From assembly GCA_052035295.1 (NCBI GenBank), contig JBPOHS010000018.1, positions 69,231-133,230 of the forward strand: a stretch of DNA of 64,000 nucleotides, given 5' to 3'. The translations under genes and the position numbers were made by a program. Shown here one piece after another: positions 33,453 through 41,911 of the stretch. Source of the DNA: HdN1 sp052035295 (GTDB lineage Bacteria > Pseudomonadota > Gammaproteobacteria > Pseudomonadales > Ketobacteraceae). The notes beneath the pieces are model-generated. The model had not been told where the DNA came from, made no database searches, and saw only the letters and a list, made by a program, of their open reading frames with translations. Each line of letters opens with the position of its first letter. Position 1 is the stretch's first letter.

Positions 33453-35654
33453 ATGAACCCTGTGACCCGACTTTTTGAATTCCCGCGCTACTGGGCCGAG
33501 TGCTTTGGCGCAGCACCTTTTTTGCCTATGTCTCGGGCAGAAATGGATATTTTGGGCTGGGACAGCTGCGACATCATCATTGTCACTGGTGATGCGTATG
33601 TCGATCACCCCAGTTTTGGTATGGCGATTATCGGGCGCTTGCTTGAATCGCAGGGTTTTCGTGTGGGTATTATTTCCCAGCCGGATTGGCAGAGCAAAAA
33701 TGCCTTCATGACATTGGGCAAGCCGAACCTGTTTTTCGGGGTGACGGCGGGCAACATGGATTCGATGATCAACCGCTACACGGCGGATCGCAAAATACGT
33801 TCCGATGATGCTTATACGCCGGGTGGGCAGGGTGGCAAGCGTCCGGATCGTTCGAGCCTGGTTTATGCCCAGCGTTGCCGCGAGGCCTATAACGATGTGC
33901 CTGTGGTGCTGGGAGGCATCGAAGCCAGCTTGCGTCGCATTGCCCACTACGATTATTGGCAAGACAAGGTGCGCCGCTCGATTTTGGTAGATGCGAAGGC
34001 TGATGTCATTCTTTACGGTAATGCTGAGCGCGCCATTGTTGAAATCGCGCATCGACTGGCGAATGGTGAAGAAATTTCCGCACTGACAGATATTCGGGGC
34101 ACAGCGTTTGTGCGAAGGGATGAGGCGCCCGGTTACTTTGTGCTGGATTCCACCGATGTGGATGTGCCGGCGCATGCGCACGTAGAACTCAATCCGTATG
34201 TCGATACCCGCGATGCCGGCCTGTGCGCTATCGAGCAGGCAAAAGAGGATGTGCAGGTCGTGACGCTCAAGCCTGGCCGCAGCAAGCGCCCGCTTCCGCC
34301 ACGTGACAAGACCGTTATTCGACTGCCGGATTACGAGCAGGTCAAGAGTGACAAGGTACTTTACGCGCATGCGAATCGCGTATTACACCTGGAGACCAAT
34401 CCTGGGAATGCCCGCGCGCTGGTGCAGCGTCACGGTGACCAGGATGTCTGGCTGAATCCCCCACCGATTCCGCTGTCGACAGAAGAGATGGATTTTATTT
34501 TTGATTTGCCGTATGCCCGCGTTCCGCATCCTTCGTATGGGAAGGAAAAGATTCCCGCTTACGAGATGATCCGTTTTTCCGTGAATATCATGCGCGGATG
34601 CTTTGGTGGTTGTACGTTCTGTTCGATCACCGAACACGAAGGGCGCATCATCCAGAATCGCTCCGAAGACAGCATTATTCGCGAAGTTGAATCCATTCGC
34701 GATAAAACGCCGGGGTTCACTGGCGTGATTTCCGATCTCGGCGGTCCGACGGCCAATATGTACCGGCTGGCGTGCAAGTCGCCGGAAATCGAAGCCGCGT
34801 GTCGCAAACCTTCCTGTGTTTTTCCGGGGATTTGCGACAATCTCAATACGGATCACAGCCATCTGATCAGCCTGTATCGCCGTGCGCGCAAGCTGCCAGG
34901 GGTCAAGAAGATCCTGATCGGCTCCGGCTTGCGGTATGATCTTGCAGTGCGTTCCCCCGAATACGTAAAGGAATTGGTAACACACCATGTTGGTGGCTAT
35001 CTGAAAATAGCACCCGAACATACCGAGCAAGGCCCGCTGACAAAAATGATGAAACCCGGTATCGGGACCTATGACAAATTCAAAGCGATGTTCGAGAAAT
35101 ACACCAAGGAAGCAGGCAAGGAACAATACCTGATCCCCTATTTCATCGCGGCGCACCCGGGCACCAGTGATGAGGACATGATGAATCTCGCTCTGTGGTT
35201 GAAGCGTAACGGCTTCCGTGCAGACCAGGTGCAGGCGTTTTATCCATCGCCCATGGCATCGGCGACGGCGATGTATCATTCCGGCAAGAATCCGCTGCGT
35301 AAGGTGACGCATGAGAGCGAAGAAGTCGAAATCGTCCGCGGTGAGCGTCGCCGCCGCTTACACAAGGCGTTTTTGCGTTATCACGACGCGAACAACTGGC
35401 CGTTATTGCGTGAAGCGCTCAAGGAAATGGGGCGTGCGGATTTGATTGGCAATGGCAAGCAGCATCTGATTCCGCGGTTTCAGCCTGCCACCGATCAGGC
35501 CTACCACAGCCCAAGGAAGAAAAATTCCACCGTGGAGGCAGGTGTATCGGCAAAGACGTCGATCAAGAAGGGCAAGGTGTTGACACAACATACGGGACTT
35601 CCGCCACGCCAGCAGAAAATCGGTGGTGGGAAGAAGCCGGGGGGGAGGAAGTGA
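33453..35654 (+). CDS. ygiQ: YgiQ family radical SAM protein
   Basis: A 733-residue protein of the UPF0313/YgiQ family. The 4Fe-4S/SAM motif CxxxCxxC is in MRGCFGGCTFCSITEHEGR in the middle of the chain, with an N-terminal B12-binding-like segment (CDIIIVTGDAYVDHPSFG). The C-terminal tail is Lys/Gly-rich and probably disordered. The reaction is not established for the family. The ATG at 33453 follows GGAGG by four bases; ATG 33429 is in frame but overlaps the TATAAT at 33425-33430 that looks like its -10 element. Confidence 0.92.
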   Translation: MNPVTRLFEFPRYWAECFGAAPFLPMSRAEMDILGWDSCDIIIVTGDAYVDHPSFGMAIIGRLLESQGFRVGIISQPDWQSKNAFMTLGKPNLFFGVTAGNMDSMINRYTADRKIRSDDAYTPGGQGGKRPDRSSLVYAQRCREAYNDVPVVLGGIEASLRRIAHYDYWQDKVRRSILVDAKADVILYGNAERAIVEIAHRLANGEEISALTDIRGTAFVRRDEAPGYFVLDSTDVDVPAHAHVELNPYVDTRDAGLCAIEQAKEDVQVVTLKPGRSKRPLPPRDKTVIRLPDYEQVKSDKVLYAHANRVLHLETNPGNARALVQRHGDQDVWLNPPPIPLSTEEMDFIFDLPYARVPHPSYGKEKIPAYEMIRFSVNIMRGCFGGCTFCSITEHEGRIIQNRSEDSIIREVESIRDKTPGFTGVISDLGGPTANMYRLACKSPEIEAACRKPSCVFPGICDNLNTDHSHLISLYRRARKLPGVKKILIGSGLRYDLAVRSPEYVKELVTHHVGGYLKIAPEHTEQGPLTKMMKPGIGTYDKFKAMFEKYTKEAGKEQYLIPYFIAAHPGTSDEDMMNLALWLKRNGFRADQVQAFYPSPMASATAMYHSGKNPLRKVTHESEEVEIVRGERRRRLHKAFLRYHDANNWPLLREALKEMGRADLIGNGKQHLIPRFQPATDQAYHSPRKKNSTVEAGVSAKTSIKKGKVLTQHTGLPPRQQKIGGGKKPGGRK

Positions 35655-35665
35655 TGTGCAGGGAG

Positions 35666-36688
35666 TCACGGTGAAGGCTGCTGTTGACTCCCCACCCGAT
35701 ACTCCCCCGGCGACATCTCGGCCCACCGCTGAAACGCATGATTGAACGCCGCCGATTCCGCGTAACCCAGCCGTGTTGCGATGCCTTCAATGGATAAATC
35801 TGTCTCCCGCAACAATTCGCAGGCCTTGCGATACCTGACGCCATCCAGGACCTTTCGGAACGATGTCGATTCCGTGCTGAGCCGGCGCCGAAAACTTCTT
35901 TCGGCCAACCCAAAGGTACGCGCCACATCCTCCGCCGTCGGAAAATCACCGACGAATAACGCCAGGTGTGAGGCCACCTGATCGGCCAGCGTTTTCAATT
36001 CACTTTCGCGTTTTTTCAGTAATTGTTCGCACTGGTCCCGGTACATCAAGTGCACATTGCGATTGCCGGCCGGAAACGGAATCAGTGCATCTTCATTGCG
36101 AAACAGGAACTGTCCTTCATCGCCGTCGAATTCCACCGGGCAACCAAAATGTTGTTCGTAAACTTTGGATTCCTTCGGTTTTGGATACGGGAAAACGACT
36201 TTGACCGGATGGATGTCGAGTCCCAGATTGATCTGGATATCCTGTACGAGCTGATACGTGCCCACCATGTCGCGGTCGATGATGAAACGTCGGCAGGATC
36301 CGGGCAATGGCACGGGTTTGATGGTGAGTGCGCTCAACCGTTCGCCCGGGACGAGGGCCAGCGTCCCATACAGGTAAGTAAGGGCCTGATAGCGCACGCC
36401 CGTCTGCATGGCTTCCCAGGGCGTAGATGAGGTTACCAGCAGCATGGTCAACGGCCCGTATCCCGCCAGGCTGCGGATGGCACCGGCTTTCAAACCGGCC
36501 AATGGATCAGGAAGGCTCTCGGCGACGGCGCTCAGCAATCGCAGCTCGTGAGCGCGTTCTATTTCGCCGTCAGGGGATAGTTGGCTGAGGTCTATTCCTA
36601 GCTTTTTCAACGGCTTATCGACGTCGAATCCGCCTTTGCGCAGGGCGTCCATGGTCATGATGAAGCCGAGGAGGGAGCGGGTACTCAT
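35666..36688 (-). CDS. AraC family transcriptional regulator
   Basis: A 340-residue activator. The N-terminal part (MSTRSLLGFIMTMDALRKGG, GIDLSQLSPDGEI) matches the Arabinose_bd domain of OruR/ArgR-type AraC proteins; the C-terminal double helix-turn-helix contains TAEDVARTFGLAERSFRRRL and SIEGIATRLGYAESAAFNHAFQRW. The ATG at 36688 is preferred to an upstream in-frame ATG. It is divergent from a Baeyer-Villiger monooxygenase gene 156 bases away, its likely target. The inducer is unknown, probably the ketone or lipid substrate. Confidence 0.92.
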   Translation of the reverse strand: MSTRSLLGFIMTMDALRKGGFDVDKPLKKLGIDLSQLSPDGEIERAHELRLLSAVAESLPDPLAGLKAGAIRSLAGYGPLTMLLVTSSTPWEAMQTGVRYQALTYLYGTLALVPGERLSALTIKPVPLPGSCRRFIIDRDMVGTYQLVQDIQINLGLDIHPVKVVFPYPKPKESKVYEQHFGCPVEFDGDEGQFLFRNEDALIPFPAGNRNVHLMYRDQCEQLLKKRESELKTLADQVASHLALFVGDFPTAEDVARTFGLAERSFRRRLSTESTSFRKVLDGVRYRKACELLRETDLSIEGIATRLGYAESAAFNHAFQRWAEMSPGEYRVGSQQQPSP

Positions 36689-36844
36689 GGTGTCTCGTTG
36701 GCCGAAAATATCAATTCGTGAGCGTAGCCTAGCATATCCACGCGCTGTATACGGCATCTATAGTGGAACCCATCGGGACAAGATATGCGCATCCCGACCT
36801 ATGCTTACACGCAGATCCGTATCGACTTCACTGAGGTATGTCAC

Positions 36845-38377
36845 ATGACCAGCCGCGCCCCGATCAATCCCGTCGTTCGTCACGTTGATGTCGCCATTCT
36901 GGGTGCAGGATTTGGCGGCTTGTGCATGGCCATCAAATTGCGTGAAGCCGGGAATGATGATTTCGTCATCCTTGAAAAAGGGGGCGAGGTGGGTGGCACC
37001 TGGCGCGATAACAGTTATCCCGGATGTGCCTGCGATGTGCAATCGCACATGTATTCGTTTTCATTCGAAGGCAAGGCCGATTGGACCAAGCGTTACGCCC
37101 CTTGGCATGAAATTCAGGATTACATTCTGAAAACCACAGAGAAATACGGCATTCGCCCGTTTGTGCGTTTTCATCAGGAAGTCAATGCGGCGCATTTCGA
37201 TGAGAAAAAGGCCGTATGGGAAATTCGTACGGCCAGCGGTGATACCTATATCGCTCGCCATTTTGTCATTGCCAGCGGCCCGTTGCACGTGCCATCCACA
37301 CCGAATATCAAAGGGTTGGAAACCTTCAAGGGCAAGGTGTTTCACTCCGCGCAATGGGATCACGCCTATGATCTCAAAGGCAAAAATGTGGTGTCCATCG
37401 GCACCGGCGGCAGCGCCATCCAGTATGTGCCGGAAATTGCCCCCGAGGTCAAACAACTGTATGTGTTTCAGCGCACGCCGGCGTGGGTGATTCCACGCGA
37501 TGAACGCCAGTATCTCGGCATTGAGAAAACGGTCTTTGCCAAGGCGCCATTACTGCGGAAGCTGTACCGTGCCCGGCTCTACTGGAGTAACGAATCCCGT
37601 GTGTGGCCAATCTTCAATCCGCTGGTGGCATCAACGCTGCAGAACCTGGCCAAGGCGTTCATTCGTATTCAGGTAAAAGATCCTGTCATTGCCAAAAAGC
37701 TCACGCCGGATTACACCATTGGTTGCAAACGCGTGCTGATTTCCAACAAATATTATCCCGCCTTCAATCGCAAGAATGTCGAGTTGGTGACCGATGGTAT
37801 CCAGGAAATCCGCGAGCACAGCATCGTGACGAAAGATGGCAGGGAACGCCCGGCGGATTGCATTATCATGGGTACCGGTTTTGTCGTGGATCCCCGCATT
37901 TACATGAAGGACTTTGCGCTTACCGGCCTCGGCGGGCGCGATTTGCGCGACGACTGGAAAGACGGTGCCGAAGCCTATTACGGCATCACCGTCGCCGGGT
38001 ATCCGAACATGTATCAATTGGTGGGGCCGAACTCGGGGTTGGGACACAACTCAATTATTTTCATGATCGAAGCGCAAGTGCACTACATCATGGAATGTCT
38101 TAAATTGCTGAAGCAGAAAAACGCTGATTACATTGATCTCAAAGCGGATGCCCAGCGCAAATTCAACGAGGATTTGCAGAAGGAATTCCGGGGTACTGTC
38201 TGGGAAACAGGTTGCACCAGTTGGTATCAGCAGGAAGGCGGCAGAAATGTCGCGATCTGGCCAAATTCCACCTGGAAATTCTGGCTGCGCACACAGAAAG
38301 TGGATGTGGGTGCTTACGACTTTGCCAAATGCAGTGAGGCGCCGGTGAAGCGCAAGCCGGCGCTAGTGAAAGGGTGA
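36845..38377 (+). CDS. Baeyer-Villiger-type flavin monooxygenase
   Basis: A 510-residue FAD/NADPH enzyme. The FAD site GAGFGG is at residues 20-25, the type I Baeyer-Villiger fingerprints are GGTWRDNSYPGCACD and FKGKVFHSAQWD, and the NADPH site is IGTGGSAIQ. Such enzymes insert oxygen next to a ketone, giving esters or lactones; substrate range cannot be read from sequence. The ATG follows CTGAGGTATGTCAC. Regulation by the divergent AraC protein is likely. Confidence 0.93.
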   Translation: MTSRAPINPVVRHVDVAILGAGFGGLCMAIKLREAGNDDFVILEKGGEVGGTWRDNSYPGCACDVQSHMYSFSFEGKADWTKRYAPWHEIQDYILKTTEKYGIRPFVRFHQEVNAAHFDEKKAVWEIRTASGDTYIARHFVIASGPLHVPSTPNIKGLETFKGKVFHSAQWDHAYDLKGKNVVSIGTGGSAIQYVPEIAPEVKQLYVFQRTPAWVIPRDERQYLGIEKTVFAKAPLLRKLYRARLYWSNESRVWPIFNPLVASTLQNLAKAFIRIQVKDPVIAKKLTPDYTIGCKRVLISNKYYPAFNRKNVELVTDGIQEIREHSIVTKDGRERPADCIIMGTGFVVDPRIYMKDFALTGLGGRDLRDDWKDGAEAYYGITVAGYPNMYQLVGPNSGLGHNSIIFMIEAQVHYIMECLKLLKQKNADYIDLKADAQRKFNEDLQKEFRGTVWETGCTSWYQQEGGRNVAIWPNSTWKFWLRTQKVDVGAYDFAKCSEAPVKRKPALVKG

Positions 38378-38413
38378 CAATGTAAGCGTTTTCTGCTGCC
38401 GATAAACATCGGC

Positions 38414-39157
38414 TCAGCGCTCGATCACTGAAAGCGTCTCCCGCATCCGTTGTTCTACTTCGCGAATTTGTTGTACCGCCGTTTCGGGCATCAACCGAAC
38501 GGCGGGCAACACCTCGATCGTTGCATGCAGTTTCTTGTGTCCCAGTAACTGCCAGAAATGGCTGCCGAAGCTGATTTCCCCGATAAAAGGCACCGGGTTG
38601 TGTTCGCCTTCGCTTCGGTAGTGGATGACCAGTGGGCAGACCGTGACTTCGGTGTGTTCGCAGACCTTGAACAACTTCTTGTGGAAACGACGCAGTTTTT
38701 TTCCATCGGTTGTTGTGCCTTCGGGGAAAAACAACACGGACAATCTGTTGTCGAGGTGGTTCGCCATGGACTTCATTACGTGATCGGTATCCCCTGAACC
38801 GCGCTGGATAAATAGCGTACCGATGCGGCTGGCCAGCCATCCCACACCGGGCCACTGCGCCACTTCGGCCTTGGAAAGAAAATTCACCGGCGTCTGGCTG
38901 CCGATGAGGGGGATGTCTACCCAGGAGATGTGGTTGGCGATCATCATGCACGGGGTGGCGCTTTCGTGCGGGAGTTCGCCGACGACGCTGACCTCGATGC
39001 CCAGTATGCGTAACATGCGCGCATACCAGCGCTGCATGGCGGTGCGAACCTGCGGATGGAATGGCTCGCGGTGGCCGCCCGTGCGGTACAGTTCACCAAC
39101 GCCGTGCGTAAGGTGTAGCGCGATCAATGTGGCCCGTTGAAGTCTGCGTAACAGCAT
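38414..39157 (-). CDS. 1-acylglycerol-3-phosphate acyltransferase (PlsC-like)
   Basis: A 247-residue lysophosphatidic acid acyltransferase-like enzyme, membrane associated. The HX4D motif is NHISWVD and the glycerophosphate-binding motif is LFFPEGTTTDGKKLRRF. It would acylate lysophosphatidic acid in phospholipid synthesis; paralogues with other acceptors (olsA, lptin-type) cannot be excluded. ATG 39157 gives a normal length; a TTG overlapping the stop of the upstream gene (near 39236) would extend it and couple the two genes. Confidence 0.87.
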   Translation of the reverse strand: MLLRRLQRATLIALHLTHGVGELYRTGGHREPFHPQVRTAMQRWYARMLRILGIEVSVVGELPHESATPCMMIANHISWVDIPLIGSQTPVNFLSKAEVAQWPGVGWLASRIGTLFIQRGSGDTDHVMKSMANHLDNRLSVLFFPEGTTTDGKKLRRFHKKLFKVCEHTEVTVCPLVIHYRSEGEHNPVPFIGEISFGSHFWQLLGHKKLHATIEVLPAVRLMPETAVQQIREVEQRMRETLSVIER

Positions 39158-39231
39158 GCGGTTGGATGCCCGGGTAAAAACACCATCATCCCTGACGGGC
39201 CGTGTTCTACGCAAGAGGGCGTTCGCGCTTA

Positions 39232-40578
39232 TCAACCCGCCTTGTCGACGGCGTGCATGTTCTTGCGAAAACGATGCAATCCCCACCAAACGACGGCAAT
39301 GCTGCAAGGCACGGCGATTCCCGTAAGCAGGGCCGGGTCGTGCAGGATGCCGCGTGATTCCAGCATTTCGCCGACATATTTCACCAGCCCGACCAGGTAA
39401 TAGCTGATGGCCGCCACCGACAGGCCTTCGACCGCCTGTTGCAATTGCAGTTGTTGCTTGCTGCGTTTGTTCATCGAGTGCAGCAGCGCCTGGTTCTGTG
39501 CTTCAAGAGTGAGATTGACGCGGGTACGCAACAGTTCACTGGCGCGGTCGATGCGTTGCGACAGATCGTCGAGCTGGCTGCTGATGGATTGGCTGGTGCG
39601 ATAGGCCGGCGTGAGACGGCGACGCAGGAATTCGTTGATGGTCTGCATGCCGGCCACTTCCTGCTCGCGCAGGTCTTTGAGGCGACTGATGACCAGATCG
39701 TAGTAGGCGCGCGCCGCCGAAAAACGGTAGTTGCTGTCGGAAATCATTTGTTCGGTGCGCGCCGCCAACGTGGACAGCTGTTGCAGGAGCCGGCGTTCGT
39801 CTTCCAGCCCTTGAATGGCATTGATCTGCTGATTGATGATGGCCAGCTGCTGCGCCATGCCACTGACCTGCGGTGCTATGGTCCTCGCCATGGGAAAGGC
39901 CATCAGCAGCATCATGCGATAGGTTTCCACTTCCAGTAACGAGCGAATCAAGCGGCCCGACTGGCAGGGGTTGAGGTCTTGGTTGAAGATCAGGATGCGG
40001 GCAAATCCGTCGCTGTGAATGCGATAGGCGGTCCACAGACGTGCTTGCTGATCGCCGATCCACGAACTGATCAAACGGTGTCCTTCGAAGTAACGACGCA
40101 GCTCGTCGGCCGTCTGTGTGGCCTCTGGCGACGGCAGGATATCAATATGCTGGGCGCTGATGACCTCCCCGGGCAATTCGGTCAGCCAGCCTGTCGGCAG
40201 CAGGCACAGGGCATTGTGCTGAAAGGGGACGGCGTGCAAGTCATGGAGGATGAAGGTATACGTCGAGAACTCATTATGTCTTTCCCAGCGTAACTCGAAA
40301 CCACCAAAGTTCTGGTAATAACAGGACGAAGCCGGCCCCGGCGGAACGATGGAAAATCGCTGGCACAGTTTTTCGATGTGCTGGTACTCGGCCAGCGGCG
40401 GATGATCGCCGTGCAGCAAGGCCAGTTGCGATATGCGGGCGCCCATCTCCAGCACGGGGAAGGGACGTGTGTGCAGTTCATTGAAGAGCTTCTCCCGCTC
40501 CTGATGAAAGTGCACCGGGGTGGGTGTGGCCCGTGGGCGAACCAAGGGCATCGGGGCCAGTGTGTTGGTTTCAATCAT
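39232..40578 (-). CDS. DUF3422 family membrane protein
   Basis: A 448-residue protein. The N-terminal EREKLFNELHTRPFPVLEMGARISQLALLHG is the DUF3422 hallmark. A long helical, coiled-coil-like middle (QLAIINQQINAIQGLEDERRLLQQ and onwards) leads to two C-terminal membrane segments (AAISYYLVGLVKYVGEML; LLTGIAVPCSIAVVWWGLHRF). It is probably anchored in the inner membrane with most of the protein cytoplasmic. Function unknown for the family. It lies just upstream of plsC on the same strand. Confidence 0.88.
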   Translation of the reverse strand: MIETNTLAPMPLVRPRATPTPVHFHQEREKLFNELHTRPFPVLEMGARISQLALLHGDHPPLAEYQHIEKLCQRFSIVPPGPASSCYYQNFGGFELRWERHNEFSTYTFILHDLHAVPFQHNALCLLPTGWLTELPGEVISAQHIDILPSPEATQTADELRRYFEGHRLISSWIGDQQARLWTAYRIHSDGFARILIFNQDLNPCQSGRLIRSLLEVETYRMMLLMAFPMARTIAPQVSGMAQQLAIINQQINAIQGLEDERRLLQQLSTLAARTEQMISDSNYRFSAARAYYDLVISRLKDLREQEVAGMQTINEFLRRRLTPAYRTSQSISSQLDDLSQRIDRASELLRTRVNLTLEAQNQALLHSMNKRSKQQLQLQQAVEGLSVAAISYYLVGLVKYVGEMLESRGILHDPALLTGIAVPCSIAVVWWGLHRFRKNMHAVDKAG

Positions 40579-40987
40579 GGGGAAAACCTCTCAGCCAGGA
40601 AACTGCATCCGAGCGACATGGGCGCGATTCTACCGGACTGGTCGGCAAGCGCATCCCGAACTGATGACCGATGGGTTTTGTGTCGGTTTGATGTCGTTAT
40701 CCACATTTTCTGTGGATAACTTTGTGTGCAATGGCTGGATGGTTTGCTCATGGCTACCAGAGCGGGGGCTTTCAAGGTGATGCTCGAAAAATGATCTGTT
40801 GGCCGCGCGATGTATTGCTACATCCGTCCCGACAACGGATGTGCGTGCTGGTCCGATCGGGTCGCACTCTCGGTTAAAAAATGATAGGGTTGGCGTCGCT
40901 GCTGGCACGCTCTGCTGGTTGTTAGTCAGGTGTTTGTCTTACAAGCGTCTGTAAGGATATTGTCTCCCTTCAATAAAGGATTATTCC
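40579..40987. other. Interval with DnaA boxes and an inverted repeat
   Basis: A 409-base region between divergent DUF3422 and BamE-like genes, without a supported gene. Besides the DnaA-box pair it holds ACATCCGT (40820-40827) and ACGGATGT (40835-40842), a perfect 8-bp inverted repeat with a 7-base loop, possibly a regulator site. Confidence 0.6.
40696..40720. promoter_or_regulatory. Inverted pair of consensus DnaA boxes
   Basis: GTTATCCACA (40696-40705) and TGTGGATAAC (40711-40720) are perfect inverted repeats separated by TTTTC. Each contains the exact strong DnaA box TTATCCACA. Two boxes are too few for oriC and there is no dnaA or parA gene nearby; a DnaA-regulated promoter or titration site is more likely. 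Confidence 0.7.
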
Positions 40988-41560
40988 ATGCGTATTTTTC
41001 GAAAGCTCGCAATCGTTCCTTTGGCTGTTGGCATGGTCGCGTGCTCCAGTTTGCCTGTGCCCGGTGAAGACGGCCAGGATATGACAGGCCAGGCAGGGGT
41101 CTACACCCTGGTCAATCTGCATCCGGATCCCATTCGTCATCGCTTATATGCGACCAATTTCCAGCAGGATGGACTGATTCCATTGTGCTCGGAAGTGACC
41201 CTGGTGAAAGCGCGCAAGAAAGTACTGGAATTCAAATTGAACGCCACCGGTGAAACGTATCACTATTACAATCACCGTTCCGCGGCTGAGCCATTTGATC
41301 AGCATCTCACGCGTTTCTTCGGGAAAACCTGCAACAAAAATGCAGTTGCACAAATGTCAGCTATTGACCAGAAAGGGATTGCTTCAGGCAAAGTGCTTTC
41401 GGGAATGAGTAAGCAGGGTGTCGTTTATGCCATCGGAATTCCGCCGCGTCATGTAACGCCTAGCCTGGATGCCATTGTCTGGAAATATTGGTCTAACCGT
41501 TTCAATACATTCAATGTTGTGTTCAGTGACAACGGCGTTGTAGAAGAAGTTCAGCAGTAA
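40988..41560 (+). CDS. Lipoprotein with BamE-like C-terminal domain
   Basis: A 190-residue lipoprotein: signal MRIFRKLAIVPLAVGMVACSS with lipobox Cys19. The C-terminal 70 residues (SGMSKQGVVYAIGIPPRHVTP, then AIVWKYWSNRFNTFNVVFSDNGVVEEV) match the pattern of the SmpA/OmlA/BamE fold, GM..eqV...lG.P followed by W.Y....v.F...G.V. The N-terminal domain is unassigned. Genuine BamE is shorter (about 115 residues), so this is a paralogous two-domain protein, probably at the outer membrane. Confidence 0.75.
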   Translation: MRIFRKLAIVPLAVGMVACSSLPVPGEDGQDMTGQAGVYTLVNLHPDPIRHRLYATNFQQDGLIPLCSEVTLVKARKKVLEFKLNATGETYHYYNHRSAAEPFDQHLTRFFGKTCNKNAVAQMSAIDQKGIASGKVLSGMSKQGVVYAIGIPPRHVTPSLDAIVWKYWSNRFNTFNVVFSDNGVVEEVQQ

Positions 41561-41602
41561 TTGGTTGCAAGCCGGCTTTCGTTGGAGGCCGGCGATGTCA
41601 TG

Positions 41603-41911
41603 CTAGAATTTCTCCGGCCGCAGAATCTCGACCTCCGACAGAAACGCCACCATGGCGTAGTTGCGGTAGTAACGGCTTTGCCACTCACCCAGCACGTTTT
41701 CCGCCATGGCGCGGGAGCAGATGACTTCGAGGCGGATATTGGCCGCTTCCTCCCAGGCGGCATCGCGGACCCCACGATTGCCGCGTCCACGGGCATCTGA
41801 CACCGTGTAACCTTTGACACCCATGCGATCCAGTTCACGCAGCAGGGTAGGCTCGAGCGCGGCCTCGGTTATGACCGTGAGAAGGGTACGTTTCTCGGTG
41901 GCAAGTGTCAT
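41603..41911 (-). CDS. sbtB: PII-like regulator of SbtA (SbtB family)
   Basis: A 102-residue PII-superfamily protein: TLLTVITEAALEPTLLRELDRMGVKGYTVSDARG opens the ferredoxin-like fold, the T-loop region is GRGNRGVRDAAWEEAANIR, and LEVICSRAMAENVLGEW the second half. Members bind adenine nucleotides (cAMP, AMP, ADP/ATP) and cap the SbtA transporter. The C-terminal Cys-pair loop of some cyanobacterial SbtB proteins is absent. Its ATG overlaps the sbtA stop (ATGA), showing coupling. Confidence 0.87.
   Translation of the reverse strand: MTLATEKRTLLTVITEAALEPTLLRELDRMGVKGYTVSDARGRGNRGVRDAAWEEAANIRLEVICSRAMAENVLGEWQSRYYRNYAMVAFLSEVEILRPEKF

Noticed and set aside
33096..34370. Long open frame on the reverse strand (about 424 codons)
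   Set aside because: It lies opposite the ygiQ radical SAM gene and its translation is low-complexity and resembles no protein; coding evidence is on the + strand.
40696..40720. Chromosomal origin of replication
   Set aside because: Only two DnaA boxes, no A/T-rich unwinding region and no dnaA, dnaN or rpmH nearby.
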